From contig NZ_JACAFQ010000008.1 in NCBI RefSeq assembly GCF_015354575.1, positions 114,209 through 178,208 of the forward strand: 64,000 bases of DNA, read 5' to 3'. Shown piece after piece: positions 34,092-46,908 of the stretch. Origin of the DNA: Pseudomonas sp. UFMG81. Its GTDB lineage: Bacteria; Pseudomonadota; Gammaproteobacteria; Pseudomonadales; Pseudomonadaceae. How positions within the stretch are numbered: position 1 is the first letter of the stretch; each line of letters starts with the position of its first letter. Made by a program: the position numbers and the translations under genes. The notes beneath the pieces were generated by a model that was not told the DNA's origin, searched no databases, and saw only the letters and a program-made list of their open reading frames with translations.

Positions 34092-34538
34092 ATGGGTGTA
34101 CGGGTACAGCAAGCGGCGTTCGACCCCGGTGTCGAAGTCAATGCCATGCACGCCGCCAATGTCGGCGTGGGCGCGGTGGTCGGTTTCGTCGGCTATGTAC
34201 GGGACTTCAACGATGGCCAGGACGTGGCGGGGATGTTCCTCGAGCACTACCCCGGCATGACCGAGAAGGCCTTGCACAAGATCGTGGTCGAGGCCGAAGG
34301 CCGCTGGCCGCTGCTCAAGGTCGAGGTGCTGCACCGCATCGGTGCCCTGGAGCCGGGCGAGCCGATCGTTTTCGTCGGCGTGGCCAGCGCCCACCGCCAG
34401 GCAGCCTTCGACGCCTGCAACTTCATCATGGACTACCTCAAGACCCGGGCGCCGTTCTGGAAGAAAGAGCAGACCGGCGACGGCCCGCGCTGGGTCGAGG
34501 GCAGGCAGAGCGACGAGGATGCTGCCCGGCGTTGGTGA
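34092..34538 (+). CDS. moaE: Molybdopterin synthase catalytic subunit
   Basis: A 148-residue enzyme adding two sulfurs to cPMP to make molybdopterin. GGAGG lies 6 bases before the ATG at 34092; a TTG at 34086 in frame overlaps the moaD stop but is less likely. Family blocks are VGFVGYVRDFNDG near the N-terminus, LEHYPGMTEKAL, HRIGALEPGEPIVFVGVAS and DYLKTRAPFWKKE, with the catalytic Lys pair at the C-terminus. Last gene of the moa set here. Confidence 0.97.
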   Translation: MGVRVQQAAFDPGVEVNAMHAANVGVGAVVGFVGYVRDFNDGQDVAGMFLEHYPGMTEKALHKIVVEAEGRWPLLKVEVLHRIGALEPGEPIVFVGVASAHRQAAFDACNFIMDYLKTRAPFWKKEQTGDGPRWVEGRQSDEDAARRW

Positions 34539-34597
34539 GGCGTGATTGCTCGTCTTTCAGGGGGGCAGCCCATCAAGGTGATTCAAGTTCGGGACTG

Positions 34598-34706
34598 CCG
34601 GGGCTGCTTTGCAGCCCTTTCGCGACACAAGGCCGCTCCTACAGGAGATCGCGATTCCCTGTAGGAGCGGCCTTGTGTCGCGAAAGAGGTGCGTAGCGCC
34701 CCCCCA
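34598..34706. repeat. REP doublet, type B
   Basis: GGGGCTGC...CCTTTCGCGACACAAGGCCGC and its complement (CCCTGTAGGAGCGGCCTTGT), downstream of moaE and upstream of the amino-acid binding-protein gene. Confidence 0.93.
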
Positions 34707-34739
34707 GTGTTGCCAGTCGTTGCGTTCCAAGACAGAAAA

Positions 34740-34772
34740 GTCCAGTATGGAATCATAAGTACAATATGATTC
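34740..34772. promoter_or_regulatory. Putative DauR-type operator upstream of the binding-protein gene
   Basis: AAAAGTCCAGTATGGA closely matches the reverse complement of the dauB upstream site (AAAAGTCCATAATGGA). It overlaps a second perfect palindrome, GAATCATA-N7-TATGATTC (34750-34772). The sites lie 75-105 bases before the start at 34846. Shared regulation with the dau genes is inferred from the motif. Confidence 0.6.
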
Positions 34773-34845
34773 CCCGCCGTCTTGCGGCCTTCACTTTTAC
34801 CTCTGTCTTGCACCACACCTCCAATAACGAGCGAGCGAGAAACCG

Positions 34846-35619
34846 ATGAAGAAAATCACCCTGATCAGCGGCCTGGCCCTGGCCTTGATGGCCGGCAGCA
34901 ACCTGTACGCCGCCGATTCCCTGCGCATCGGCATCGAGGCCGCCTATCCGCCCTTCGCCTCGAAGAATGACAAGGGCGAGATCGTCGGCTTCGACTACGA
35001 CATCGGCAATGCCCTGTGTGCGCAGATGCAGGTCAAGTGCGTGTGGCACGAGGTCGAGTTCGACGGGCTGATCCCCTCGCTGAAGGTGAAGAAGATCGAC
35101 GCGGCCCTGTCGTCGATGACCATCACCGACGAGCGCAAGAAGTCTGTGGACTTCACCCACAAGTACTACTTCACCTCCTCGCGGCTGGTGATGAAGAAGG
35201 GCGCGGTGGTCGACGACCAGTATCAGAGCCTGGTCGGCAAGACCATCGGCGTGCAGCGCGCCACCACCACCGACCGCTACGCCACCGAAGTGCTCGAGCC
35301 CAAGGGCGTCAAGGTCAAGCGCTACAGCAACAACGAAGAAATCTACATGGACCTGGCGTCCGGGCGTGTGGATGCGATCTTCGCCGATACCATCCCGCTG
35401 GACGACTTCCTGTCGATGCCGCGCGGCGCCGACTACGCGTTCGTCGGCCCTGAACTGAAAGACCCGAAATACGTCGGCGAAGGTGCCGGGATTGCCGTGC
35501 GCAAGGGCAACAGCGCGCTGGTCGGGCAGCTCAACGCCGCCATCGACGCCCTGCGTGCCAGTGGCGAATACCAGAAGATCGAAGGCAAGTACTTCAAGTC
35601 GGACATCTACGGCGACTGA
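34846..35619 (+). CDS. ABC transporter periplasmic binding protein for basic amino acids (ArgT/HisJ-like)
   Basis: A 257-residue periplasmic protein; signal peptide [20 protein letters not shown] with cleavage after YA(A). SBP family 3 motifs are [31 protein letters not shown], and the [20 protein letters not shown] block typical of arginine/lysine/ornithine binders. The gene has no permease or ATPase genes next to it, so it must use a transporter encoded elsewhere. It stands upstream of the convergent dau operon and shares an operator-like motif with it, suggesting it delivers arginine for that pathway. Confidence 0.93.
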   Translation: MKKITLISGLALALMAGSNLYAADSLRIGIEAAYPPFASKNDKGEIVGFDYDIGNALCAQMQVKCVWHEVEFDGLIPSLKVKKIDAALSSMTITDERKKSVDFTHKYYFTSSRLVMKKGAVVDDQYQSLVGKTIGVQRATTTDRYATEVLEPKGVKVKRYSNNEEIYMDLASGRVDAIFADTIPLDDFLSMPRGADYAFVGPELKDPKYVGEGAGIAVRKGNSALVGQLNAAIDALRASGEYQKIEGKYFKSDIYGD

Positions 35620-35647
35620 GCCGGCCCCGCTCGAGGCCTGATCCGTT

Positions 35648-36274
35648 TCAGGCCTTGAGTTCCTTCAGGTGCTTGTACACCGTCGCCCGCCCCATCCCCA
35701 ACACATTGGCCACGTAGTTGGCCGCGCTCTTGCCCTTGAACGCGCCTTCGGCGTGCAGGGCCAGCACCAGCTCGCGCTTGTGGTCGCGGCTCAGCACGCC
35801 CAGGCTCAGCTGGTGCTGGCGCAACCAGCTGTTGAGGAAGGTGTTGATGCGCTCCTGCCAGTCGTCGCGGAACAGTGCGTCGGGTTGCGGGATCAGCCGG
35901 CTTGGCGAGAGGAACAAGTCCAGCGCCGCCCGAGCGTTCTCGAACAGCGAGATGTTCAGGTTGATGCACAGCAGCGCCAGCGGCGCCCCCGCGCCATCGC
36001 GCAGCACGGTGCTCAGCGAGCGGATCTTCTGCCCGTCCCAGTTGAGTTTCTCGTAGGGGCCGATGTTGGTTTCATCGGTGCCTTGCTCGAGCATGTCCTC
36101 CAGCGCGGCGTCGTCGCCGATCTCGCGTTTGGACAGGTTGTTGGCGATGTAGTCGATCTTCTGGCTGCGCAGGTCGTGGAGCACCACCTCGGCATGGGGG
36201 AAGAACAACGTGGCGATCGCATCGGCGATGGCCCGGTAGTTGTCCAGCGTCGAATCGGGGCGAGGTGAGGGCAT
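35648..36274 (-). CDS. dauR: DauR-type transcriptional regulator (YheO-like PAS plus HTH)
   Basis: A 208-residue cytoplasmic regulator: N-terminal PAS-like YheO domain (residues ~10-125; LFFPHAEVVLHDLRSQKIDYI) and C-terminal HTH (AANYVANVLGMGRATVYKHL). In P. aeruginosa DauR represses or controls dauBAR in response to D-arginine, and its gene lies next to dauA and dauB as here. The ATG at 36274 follows dauA by 74 bases, with a perfect hairpin in the gap. The likely targets are the related sites at 38463-38494 and 34740-34772. Confidence 0.9.
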   Translation of the reverse strand: MPSPRPDSTLDNYRAIADAIATLFFPHAEVVLHDLRSQKIDYIANNLSKREIGDDAALEDMLEQGTDETNIGPYEKLNWDGQKIRSLSTVLRDGAGAPLALLCINLNISLFENARAALDLFLSPSRLIPQPDALFRDDWQERINTFLNSWLRQHQLSLGVLSRDHKRELVLALHAEGAFKGKSAANYVANVLGMGRATVYKHLKELKA

Positions 36275-36297
36275 TGCGGCAGGCTCCTTGCGGTATC

Positions 36298-36320
36298 AGC
36301 GCCCTGGTACCCAGGGCGCT
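36298..36320. terminator. Perfect hairpin in the dauA-dauR gap (attenuator-like)
   Basis: AGCGCCCTGG-tac-CCAGGGCGCT, a 10-bp GC-rich stem with a 3-base loop and no T-run. It lies between the dauA stop and dauR start and could reduce dauR expression relative to dauBA. Confidence 0.55.
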
Positions 36321-36348
36321 GGGAGTGTGCCGCAATCGCGGCGACACG

Positions 36349-37488
<1,140 letters not shown>

Positions 37489-38439
37489 TCAGCGGGCCTG
37501 TTGCAGGCGATACAGGGCGTTGGCCAGGGCGATGTCTTCCAGGCCCAGGCCGATGGAGCGGAAGAACACGTGGCGCTGGTAGCTCGGCTCGGGGGCCTGG
37601 CCGCTGAGCAGTTGCGCCAGGTCGCCGGCGATCGCTTCGGTTTGCCAGCCGTGCTGCTCCTTGGCGATCAACATTTCGCCGGCGCTGGAAGGGGTGGTCA
37701 CCCGGTAGTCGCAGTAGACATCCATGTGCGCCAGGCTGGCGGGCGGGACTTCGTGGGCGCGCACGGCGTTGGTGCTGATCGAGGTGATCAGCGCCGGTTT
37801 GCTCAGTTGCAGGGGGTCGATGACCGGGCCTGCCGAAGAGGTGCACAGCAGGATCACATCGGCGTCGTGCAGGGCCTGCTCCAGGCTGTCGGCCAGTTGC
37901 ACGCGGTGGTCCAGGTCGGTCAGTTGCCGGCGCTGCTCTGCGTCCTGGCGTGCCAGGCTGGGCGAGTACAGGCGGATGTCCTGCCAGGCGCGCAGCTCGC
38001 GCACGTAGTGCACGTGGGCACGGGCGATGGCGCCGCTGCCGATCACGGCCAGGCGCCGGGCCCCGTGTGGGGCCAGGACGTCGACGGCCACGGCGGTGGT
38101 GGCGGCGGTGCGCGCGGTGGTCAGCTCACCGGCATCGCACAGCAGCAGCGGCTGGCCGTTGTCCATGGACATCAGCAGGGTCCAGGCCGTGACCAGTGGA
38201 CCTTGTTCGCGAACGATGTAGGGCGAGGTCTTGATCCCGTAGACCCGCTCCGCGGCCAGCACCCCACCGTAGTTGATGAAGTCGCCGCCGCCGGCGGGGA
38301 ACTCCACCAGTTGCTGTGGCGGCTGCACCGCCTGGCCGGCGGCCAGTTCACGGAACAGCTTGCGCAGGATCTGCGGCACGTCCAGCTGGTCGAGCAGTTG
38401 GCGGGCGTGTGGTCGATCGATGACGAGGGGCGCGGTCAT
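37489..38439 (-). CDS. dauB: Ornithine-cyclodeaminase-family iminoarginine reductase
   Basis: A 316-residue protein of the ornithine cyclodeaminase/mu-crystallin family. Its Rossmann motif is RLAVIGSGAIARAHV (residues ~123-137). In the dau pathway DauB reduces 2-ketoarginine imine to L-arginine with NAD(P)H. FINYGGVLAAERVYGIKTSP and TARTAATTAVAVDVLAPHG are family features. The ATG at 38439 has GGAG 7 bases upstream; the open frame further upstream runs through the promoter and a REP doublet and is not coding. First gene of dauBAR, read leftward. Confidence 0.9.
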   Translation of the reverse strand: MTAPLVIDRPHARQLLDQLDVPQILRKLFRELAAGQAVQPPQQLVEFPAGGGDFINYGGVLAAERVYGIKTSPYIVREQGPLVTAWTLLMSMDNGQPLLLCDAGELTTARTAATTAVAVDVLAPHGARRLAVIGSGAIARAHVHYVRELRAWQDIRLYSPSLARQDAEQRRQLTDLDHRVQLADSLEQALHDADVILLCTSSAGPVIDPLQLSKPALITSISTNAVRAHEVPPASLAHMDVYCDYRVTTPSSAGEMLIAKEQHGWQTEAIAGDLAQLLSGQAPEPSYQRHVFFRSIGLGLEDIALANALYRLQQAR

Positions 38440-38462
38440 GCGAGGCTCCAGATAAACTGTTT

Positions 38463-38494
38463 TGTCCATTATGGACTTTTTGTTTATTTGGACA
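38463..38494. promoter_or_regulatory. Operator cluster upstream of dauB
   Basis: A perfect palindrome GTCCA-TTA-TGGAC at 38464-38476 and a further TGGACA at 38489-38494, which together with TGTCCA at 38463-38468 forms a wider inverted repeat in an AT-rich stretch 25-55 bases before dauB. A near-identical half occurs upstream of the binding-protein gene (34740). Likely DauR site; other arginine regulators cannot be excluded. Confidence 0.65.
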
Positions 38495-38546
38495 ATATCG
38501 CGGGCATAAAAAAGCGCTGGCCGGCGCCCACATCTTGCGCGGTCTC

Positions 38547-38662
38547 TGTAGGAGCGGCCTCGTGTCGCGAAAGGGCCGCAAAGCGGCCCCGGCGATCTTG
38601 AGGTGTCATCGAGATCCTGGGGGCGCTGCGCACCCCATTCGCGGCACAAGGCCGCTCCTACA
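38547..38662. repeat. REP doublet, type B
   Basis: TGTAGGAGCGGCCTCGTGTC at the left and its complement (GGCACAAGGCCGCTCCTACA) at the right around a ~55-base spacer, between dauB and the rhlB-like gene. Confidence 0.92.
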
Positions 38663-38734
38663 GGGGGCGTGCTACCAGGTGGGAGGCTTGCCGGCGATGG
38701 GGCGCAAAGCGGCCCCAATTGCATGGCGGGCTGA

Positions 38735-40087
38735 TCAGTGCCCTTTGCGTGGCACCGGCTTGAGCAGTTCGTCCGGCGGCATCTCGCACTTGATCTTGCG
38801 CCCCAGCAGCTCTTCGATGGCCGGCAGCTGGTAGGAGTCGTCTTCACCGGCGAAGCTGATCGACACACCCTCGGCACCCGCGCGGCCGGTGCGGCCAATA
38901 CGGTGCACATAGTCGTCCGGGTCTTCCGGCAGGGTGAAGTTGATCACGTGGCTGATGCCGTCGATATGGATACCGCGGCCGGCCACGTCGGTGGCCACCA
39001 GCACGGTGATGCGCCCCTCGCGGAAGTTCTCCAGGGTACGGATGCGCTTGTGCTGGGGCACATCGCCCGACAACTGGGCGGCGTTGATGCCGTCGCGCAC
39101 CAGCTTCTCCTCGATGCGCCGCACCTCGTCCTTGCGGTTGGCAAAGACCATCACCCGTTCCCACTGGTTTTGTGTGACCAGGTTGTACAGCAGCTTGTAC
39201 TTGTCGCTGCCGGCCACGGCATAGACATGCTGTTCGACGGTCTCGCTGGCGACGTTCTCCGGCTCGATCTCGACGATGGCCGGGTTGGTGGTCCACTGCT
39301 TGGCCAGGTTCATCACGTCGTCGGTGAAGGTGGCGGAGAACAGCAGGGTCTGGCGCTCGCTCTTGGGCGGGGTCTGGCGGATGATCTGCCGCACCTGGGG
39401 GATGAAGCCCATGTCGAGCATGCGGTCGGCTTCGTCCAGCACCATCACCTCGACCATGTCCAGGTGCACTTCGCCGCGTTGCTGGAAGTCCAGCAGGCGG
39501 CCTGGGGTGGCGACCAGGATGTCGCAATGGCGCGCTTCGAGCGCTTTGAGCTGCTTGTCGAACTCCATGCCGCCGACGAAGCTCATCACGTTCAGGCCGC
39601 TGTACTTGGTCAGGGCCTGGGCATCCTTGGCGATCTGCACCACCAGCTCGCGGGTCGGGGCGATGATCAGCGCCCGTGGCTCACCCATGTAGCGCTCTTT
39701 GGGCGGCGGTGTCTGCTGCAGCTGCGAGATGATCGAGATCAGGAACGCGGCGGTCTTGCCGGTACCGGTCTGGGCCCGGCCGATGGCGTCCTGGCCGCGC
39801 AGCGTGTAGCCAAGCACCTGGGCCTGGATCGGCGTGCAGTAGGGGAAGCCAAGGTCGTGGATGGCATGCATCAGCTCGTTGGAGAGCTTGAAGTCGTGGA
39901 AGCGGGTCTTGCCTTCCTGCGGCTCCACCACGAAGTCTTCGGGCTTCCACAGGCTGGCCTGGGGCTTGGGTTTGCGTTCACGGCGCGGCTTTTCCCTGGC
40001 CGGCTGTTCTGCGCGCGGTTGTTCGGCGGGCTCGGCCTGCGGCGCGGCGTCTCCCTTGGCGAATATTTTCTTGAGTGCCTTGAGCAC
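38735..40087 (-). CDS. rhlB: DEAD-box ATP-dependent RNA helicase, RhlB-like
   Basis: A 450-residue helicase of RNA turnover. A low-complexity charged N-terminal tail (residues ~14-45, Glu/Pro/Lys/Arg-rich) precedes the Q motif ([20 protein letters not shown]). Motif I is AQTGTGKT, Ia APTRELV, II DEAD, III SAT, and [12 protein letters not shown]. RhlB couples to RNase E in degradosomes; the tail may serve that or RNA binding. Monocistronic between REP and esterase gene; strand opposite to both downstream transporter genes. Confidence 0.94.
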   Translation of the reverse strand: MLKALKKIFAKGDAAPQAEPAEQPRAEQPAREKPRRERKPKPQASLWKPEDFVVEPQEGKTRFHDFKLSNELMHAIHDLGFPYCTPIQAQVLGYTLRGQDAIGRAQTGTGKTAAFLISIISQLQQTPPPKERYMGEPRALIIAPTRELVVQIAKDAQALTKYSGLNVMSFVGGMEFDKQLKALEARHCDILVATPGRLLDFQQRGEVHLDMVEVMVLDEADRMLDMGFIPQVRQIIRQTPPKSERQTLLFSATFTDDVMNLAKQWTTNPAIVEIEPENVASETVEQHVYAVAGSDKYKLLYNLVTQNQWERVMVFANRKDEVRRIEEKLVRDGINAAQLSGDVPQHKRIRTLENFREGRITVLVATDVAGRGIHIDGISHVINFTLPEDPDDYVHRIGRTGRAGAEGVSISFAGEDDSYQLPAIEELLGRKIKCEMPPDELLKPVPRKGH

Positions 40088-40179
40088 GGTCGTCTCGTCA
40101 ACTGGTTAAGGAATGTACGCCGGGCAGTGTAATGCAAGAATCGGGCGCGGCGTAGTGCAATGCTGGGCGGGCTACAGGG

Positions 40180-41172
<993 letters not shown>

Positions 41173-42201
41173 ATGAAGATGTTGAAAACCACTCTGGCCG
41201 TGCTCACCGCCGCCGCCGCGCTGGGCGCCACCAGCTTCGCCCAGGCCGGCGCCACCCTCGATGCGGTGAAGAAGAAGGGCTTCGTCCAGTGTGGCGTGAG
41301 CGATGGTCTCCCAGGCTTCTCGGTACCGGATGCGCAAGGCAAGATCGTCGGCATTGACGCCGACGTGTGCCGCGCCGTAGCCGCCGCAGTATTCGGCGAC
41401 GCCAGCAAGGTCAAGTTCAGCCAGCTCAACGCCAAGGAACGCTTCACCGCGCTGCAGTCCGGCGAAGTCGACGTGCTGTCGCGCAACACCACCTGGACCA
41501 GCTCGCGCGATGCCGGCATGGGCCTGGTGTTCGCCGGTGTCACCTACTACGACGGCGTTGGTTTCCTCGCCAACAAGAAGCTCGGCGTCTCCAGCGCCAA
41601 GGAGCTCGACGGTGCAACCATCTGCATCCAGGCCGGTACCACCACCGAACTGAACGTCTCGGACTACTTCCGCGCGAACAACCTCAAGTACACCCCGATC
41701 ACCTTCGACACCTCCGACGAGAGCGCCAAGTCGCTGGAGTCCGGCCGTTGCGACGTGCTCACTTCGGACAAGTCGCAGTTGTTCGCCCAGCGCTCCAAGC
41801 TGGCCGCGCCGACCGAGTACGTGGTACTGCCGGAAACCATCTCCAAGGAACCGCTGGGCCCGGTCGTGCGCAAGGGCGACGAGGAGTGGTTCAGCATCGT
41901 CAAGTGGACCCTGTTCGCCATGCTCAACGCAGAGGAAGCCGGGGTCACCTCGAAGAACGTCGAGGCTGAAGCCAAGTCCACCAAGAACCCAGACGTCGCC
42001 CGCCTGCTGGGCGCCGATGGCGAGTACGGCAAGGACCTCAAGCTGCCCAAGGACTGGGTAGTGCAGATCGTCAAGCAAGTCGGCAACTATGGCGAAGTGT
42101 TCGAGAAGAACCTGGGCCAGAGCACCGACCTGAAGATCGACCGTGGCATGAACGCCCTGTGGAACAACGGCGGCATCCAGTACGCACCACCGGTGCGCTG
42201 A
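41173..42201 (+). CDS. aapJ: General L-amino-acid ABC transporter, periplasmic binding protein
   Basis: A 342-residue periplasmic protein; signal peptide (MKMLKTTLAVLTAAAALGAT) cleaved after AQA. The sequence GVSDGLPGFSVPDAQGKIVGID and SRNTTWTSSRDAGMG is typical of AapJ/BztA, which bind a broad range of polar L-amino acids. GGAGG sits 6 bases before the ATG at 41173. First gene of aapJQMP with a 67-base gap to aapQ, in keeping with high expression of the binding protein. Confidence 0.95.
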   Translation: MKMLKTTLAVLTAAAALGATSFAQAGATLDAVKKKGFVQCGVSDGLPGFSVPDAQGKIVGIDADVCRAVAAAVFGDASKVKFSQLNAKERFTALQSGEVDVLSRNTTWTSSRDAGMGLVFAGVTYYDGVGFLANKKLGVSSAKELDGATICIQAGTTTELNVSDYFRANNLKYTPITFDTSDESAKSLESGRCDVLTSDKSQLFAQRSKLAAPTEYVVLPETISKEPLGPVVRKGDEEWFSIVKWTLFAMLNAEEAGVTSKNVEAEAKSTKNPDVARLLGADGEYGKDLKLPKDWVVQIVKQVGNYGEVFEKNLGQSTDLKIDRGMNALWNNGGIQYAPPVR

Positions 42202-42268
42202 TGGTTGCACCCCGCGGCGGCATCCAGCCGCCGCGGGTCGTTCGAATCCCTTCTTTTCGGGGCACTTC

Positions 42269-43447
42269 ATGCAAAATCAAATCGGCGCACGGAAAGGGTT
42301 TTCCCTTAGCGATCCACGTGTGCGCGCGTGGCTGTTCCAGATCGTCACGGTGGTCTTCGTGGTCGGCCTGGGCTGGTACCTGTTCCACAACACTCAAACC
42401 AACCTGCAGCACCGGGGCATCACCTCCGGCTTCGACTTCCTCGAGCGCAGCGCCGGCTTCGGCATCGCCCAGCACCTGATCCCCTACGTGGAATCGGACA
42501 GCTACGCCCGGGTGTTCGTCATCGGCCTGCTCAACACGCTGCTGGTCACTTTCATCGGCATCATCCTGGCCACGCTGCTGGGCTTCATCGTCGGCGTGGC
42601 ACGGCTATCGCCGAACTGGATGATCAACAAGCTGGCCACGGTGTACGTGGAGACCTTCCGCAACATCCCGCCGCTGCTGCAGATCCTGTTCTGGTACTTC
42701 GCGGTGTTCCTGACACTGCCTGGGCCACGGGGCAGCATCAACATCGACGACACCTTCTTCATCAGCAACCGCGGGCTGAACATGCCCGGCGCTGCAATGG
42801 CGGAGGGCTTCTGGCCATTCGTGGTGGCGCTGGTGCTGGCCGTCGTCGCCATCGTGCTGATGGTGCGCCTGGCCAACAAACGCTTCGACGAAACCGGCGA
42901 ACCCTTCCACAAGTTCTGGGTGGGGCTGTTGCTGCTCATCGGCATCCCTGGCGTGTGCGCGCTGCTGTTCGGCAGCCCGGTGCACTGGGAAGTGCCGCAG
43001 CTCAAGGGCTTCAACTTCGTTGGTGGCTGGGTGCTGATCCCCGAGCTGCTGGCCCTCACGCTGGCGCTGACCATCTACACCGCGGCGTTCATCGCCGAAA
43101 TCGTGCGCTCCGGCATCCGTTCGGTTAGCCATGGCCAGACCGAAGCGGCCCGCTCGCTGGGCCTGCGCGAAGGCCCGACCCTGCGCAAGGTGATCATCCC
43201 CCAGGCGCTGCGGGTGATCATCCCACCGCTGACCAGCCAGTACCTGAACCTGGCGAAGAACTCCTCGCTGGCCGCCGGTATCGGCTACCCGGAGATGGTT
43301 TCGCTGTTCGCCGGCACCGTGCTCAACCAGACCGGCCAGGCCATCGAGGTGATCGCCATCACCATGAGCGTCTATCTCGCCATCAGCATCAGCATTTCGC
43401 TGTTGATGAACTGGTACAACAAGCGCATTGCGCTGATCGAACGGTGA
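42269..43447 (+). CDS. aapQ: General L-amino-acid ABC transporter permease
   Basis: A 392-residue inner-membrane permease of the HisM type with about eight helices, longer than ordinary 220-residue permeases due to extra N-terminal and central helices typical of AapQ/BztB. It has the EAA loop EAARSLGLREGPTLRKVIIPQ near residue 290 that contacts AapP. Forms a heterodimer with AapM. Ten bases separate it from aapM. Confidence 0.95.
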   Translation: MQNQIGARKGFSLSDPRVRAWLFQIVTVVFVVGLGWYLFHNTQTNLQHRGITSGFDFLERSAGFGIAQHLIPYVESDSYARVFVIGLLNTLLVTFIGIILATLLGFIVGVARLSPNWMINKLATVYVETFRNIPPLLQILFWYFAVFLTLPGPRGSINIDDTFFISNRGLNMPGAAMAEGFWPFVVALVLAVVAIVLMVRLANKRFDETGEPFHKFWVGLLLLIGIPGVCALLFGSPVHWEVPQLKGFNFVGGWVLIPELLALTLALTIYTAAFIAEIVRSGIRSVSHGQTEAARSLGLREGPTLRKVIIPQALRVIIPPLTSQYLNLAKNSSLAAGIGYPEMVSLFAGTVLNQTGQAIEVIAITMSVYLAISISISLLMNWYNKRIALIER

Positions 43448-43457
43448 GGGTACTTCC

Positions 43458-44555
43458 GTGACAGCTCATGTTTTCAAACCTGACATGCCGCCACCGGTGA
43501 AGACCGTCGGCGTGCTGGCCTGGATGCGGGCCAACCTGTTCTCCAGCTGGCTCAACACCTTGCTCACGCTGTTCGCCCTGTACCTGGTGTGGCTGATCGT
43601 GCCGCCGCTGGTGCAGTGGGCGTTCATCGACGCCAACTGGGTCGGCACCACCCGTGCCGACTGCACCAAGGAGGGCGCTTGCTGGGTGTTCATCCAACAG
43701 CGCTTCGGCCAGTTCATGTACGGCTACTACCCGGCGGAACTGCGCTGGCGTGTCGACCTCACCGTATGGCTCGCCGTGCTCGGCGCCGCACCGCTGTTCA
43801 TCAAGCGCTTTCCGCGCAAGGCGGTGTACGGCCTGGGCTTCCTGGTGCTGTACCCGATCATCGCCTACATCCTGCTGCATGGCGGCGTGCTGGGCCTGGA
43901 GACCGTGCCCACCAGCCAGTGGGGCGGGCTGATGCTGACGCTGGTGATCGCCACGGTCGGCATCGTCGGCGCGCTACCGCTGGGCATCCTGCTGGCGCTG
44001 GGGCGCCGCTCGAACATGCCGGCGGTGAAGGTGGTCTGCGTCACCTTCATCGAGTTCTGGCGGGGCGTGCCGCTGATCACCGTGCTGTTCATGTCGTCGG
44101 TGATGCTGCCGCTGTTCCTGCCCGAGGGCATGAGCTTCGACAAGCTGCTGCGGGCGATGATCGGCGTGATCCTGTTCCAGTCGGCGTACATCGCCGAGGT
44201 GGTGCGTGGCGGCCTGCAGGCCATCCCCAAGGGCCAGTACGAAGCCGCCGCGGCCATGGGCCTGGGCTACTGGCGCGCCATGGGCCTGGTGATCCTGCCC
44301 CAGGCGCTCAAGCTGGTGATCCCCGGCATCGTCAACACCTTCATCGCCCTGTTCAAGGACACAAGCCTCGTGATCATCATCGGCCTGTTCGACCTGCTCA
44401 ACAGCGTCAAGCAGGCGGCTGCCGACCCGGCCTGGCTGGGCATGGCGACCGAGGGCTACGTGTTCGCCGCCCTGGTGTTCTGGATTTTCTGTTTCGGTAT
44501 GTCCCGCTACTCCATGCACCTGGAGCGCAAGCTGGACACTGGCCACAAGCGTTAG
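43458..44555 (+). CDS. aapM: General L-amino-acid ABC transporter permease
   Basis: A 365-residue membrane protein, partner of AapQ. After a 25-residue cytosolic tail the first helix begins ([20 protein letters not shown]). The conserved ABC permease half starts near [23 protein letters not shown] loop: [21 protein letters not shown]. The C-terminus is charged ([13 protein letters not shown]). Ten bases before aapP. Confidence 0.95.
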   Translation: MTAHVFKPDMPPPVKTVGVLAWMRANLFSSWLNTLLTLFALYLVWLIVPPLVQWAFIDANWVGTTRADCTKEGACWVFIQQRFGQFMYGYYPAELRWRVDLTVWLAVLGAAPLFIKRFPRKAVYGLGFLVLYPIIAYILLHGGVLGLETVPTSQWGGLMLTLVIATVGIVGALPLGILLALGRRSNMPAVKVVCVTFIEFWRGVPLITVLFMSSVMLPLFLPEGMSFDKLLRAMIGVILFQSAYIAEVVRGGLQAIPKGQYEAAAAMGLGYWRAMGLVILPQALKLVIPGIVNTFIALFKDTSLVIIIGLFDLLNSVKQAAADPAWLGMATEGYVFAALVFWIFCFGMSRYSMHLERKLDTGHKR

Positions 44556-44565
44556 GAGTTTCGAA

Positions 44566-45330
44566 ATGAGTGAAGCGATCAAGCAGCCTGCCGGCCCCGA
44601 AGGCATCATCCAGATGCAGGGCGTGAACAAGTGGTACGGCCAGTTCCATGTGCTCAAGGACATCAACCTGAACGTGCGCCAGGGCGAGCGTATCGTCTTG
44701 TGCGGGCCGTCGGGTTCGGGCAAGTCCACCACCATCCGCTGCCTCAACCGTTTGGAAGAGCACCAGCAGGGGCGCATCGTCGTCGACGGCGTGGAGCTGA
44801 CCAACGACCTCAAGCAGATCGAGGCGATCCGCCGCGAAGTGGGCATGGTGTTCCAGCACTTCAACCTGTTCCCGCACCTGAGCATCCTCGAGAACTGCAC
44901 CCTGGCGCCCATGTGGGTGCGCAAGCTGCCGCGGCGCAAGGCCGAGGAAATTGCCATGCATTATCTGGAGCGCGTGCGCATTCCGGAGCAGGCGCACAAG
45001 TACCCGGGGCAGTTGTCCGGTGGTCAGCAGCAGCGCGTGGCGATTGCCCGGGCGCTGTGCATGAAGCCGAAGATCATGCTGTTCGACGAACCGACTTCAG
45101 CCCTCGACCCGGAAATGGTCAAGGAGGTGCTGGACACCATGGTCAGCCTGGCCGAAGACGGCATGACCATGCTCTGCGTAACCCACGAGATGGGCTTCGC
45201 CCGCACCGTGGCGAACCGAGTGATCTTCATGGACAAGGGGGAGATCGTGGAACAGGCGGCGCCGGATGATTTCTTCGACCGGCCGCGCAGTGATCGGACC
45301 AAGTTGTTCCTGAGTCAGATCCTGCATTGA
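44566..45330 (+). CDS. aapP: General L-amino-acid ABC transporter ATPase
   Basis: A 254-residue ATPase driving the Aap transporter. Walker [10 protein letters not shown] (residues ~47-55), Q-loop FQHFNLFPH, signature LSGGQQQR, Walker [16 protein letters not shown]-loop VTHEMGF. Closest to the GlnQ/AapP polar amino-acid group. Last gene of the operon; a type B REP doublet follows the stop. Confidence 0.96.
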   Translation: MSEAIKQPAGPEGIIQMQGVNKWYGQFHVLKDINLNVRQGERIVLCGPSGSGKSTTIRCLNRLEEHQQGRIVVDGVELTNDLKQIEAIRREVGMVFQHFNLFPHLSILENCTLAPMWVRKLPRRKAEEIAMHYLERVRIPEQAHKYPGQLSGGQQQRVAIARALCMKPKIMLFDEPTSALDPEMVKEVLDTMVSLAEDGMTMLCVTHEMGFARTVANRVIFMDKGEIVEQAAPDDFFDRPRSDRTKLFLSQILH

Positions 45331-45337
45331 TGCAATT

Positions 45338-45457
45338 GGGGCCGCTTACGCGGCCCTTTCGCGGCACGAGGCCGCTCCTACAGGAGATCGCGTTCCCCTG
45401 TAGGAGCGGCCTTGCCGGGGCGCCGGACCGGCCGGAAAGGGCTGCAAAGCAGCTCCA
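45338..45457. repeat. REP doublet, type B, with altered right half
   Basis: GGGGCCGC...CCTTTCGCGGCACGAGGCCGC and TGTAGGAGCGGCCTTGCCGG between the convergent ends of aapP and algW. The right unit departs from the consensus after GCCTTG (GGGGCGCCGGACCGGCCGG), so it looks partly rewritten. Confidence 0.85.
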
Positions 45458-45467
45458 ACGATTAGAC

Positions 45468-46628
<1,161 letters not shown>

Positions 46629-46728
46629 GAATGGGTCCTGGGAGTAGGGCGGGGGCCACATCAAGGCGGCCCAGGGTGCGAGCGCGCGCGATCATACACG
46701 TGAACAAGTCGATCGGCGACGGCTGCCT

Positions 46729-46794
46729 CATCGCGGGGCAAGCCCGCTCCCACGCCAGATATCAATGGCGTGGGAGCGGGCTTGCCCCGCGATG
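46729..46794. repeat. REP doublet, type A
   Basis: CATCGCGGGGCAAGCCCGCT and its complement around a short loop, between the divergent algW and NIF3-family genes, so it lies in a promoter-bearing region rather than at a 3' end. Confidence 0.93.
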
Positions 46795-46908
46795 GGATAC
46801 TCCCCCAAGCACTTGCCAGCGGTTTCCCCGGCGCTGGCGACGGCCCATAATGGCGGCCATTATAGGGCCTGGTGCCCTGGTGCAACGCCGAATTCGAGGA
46901 GATTTTTC

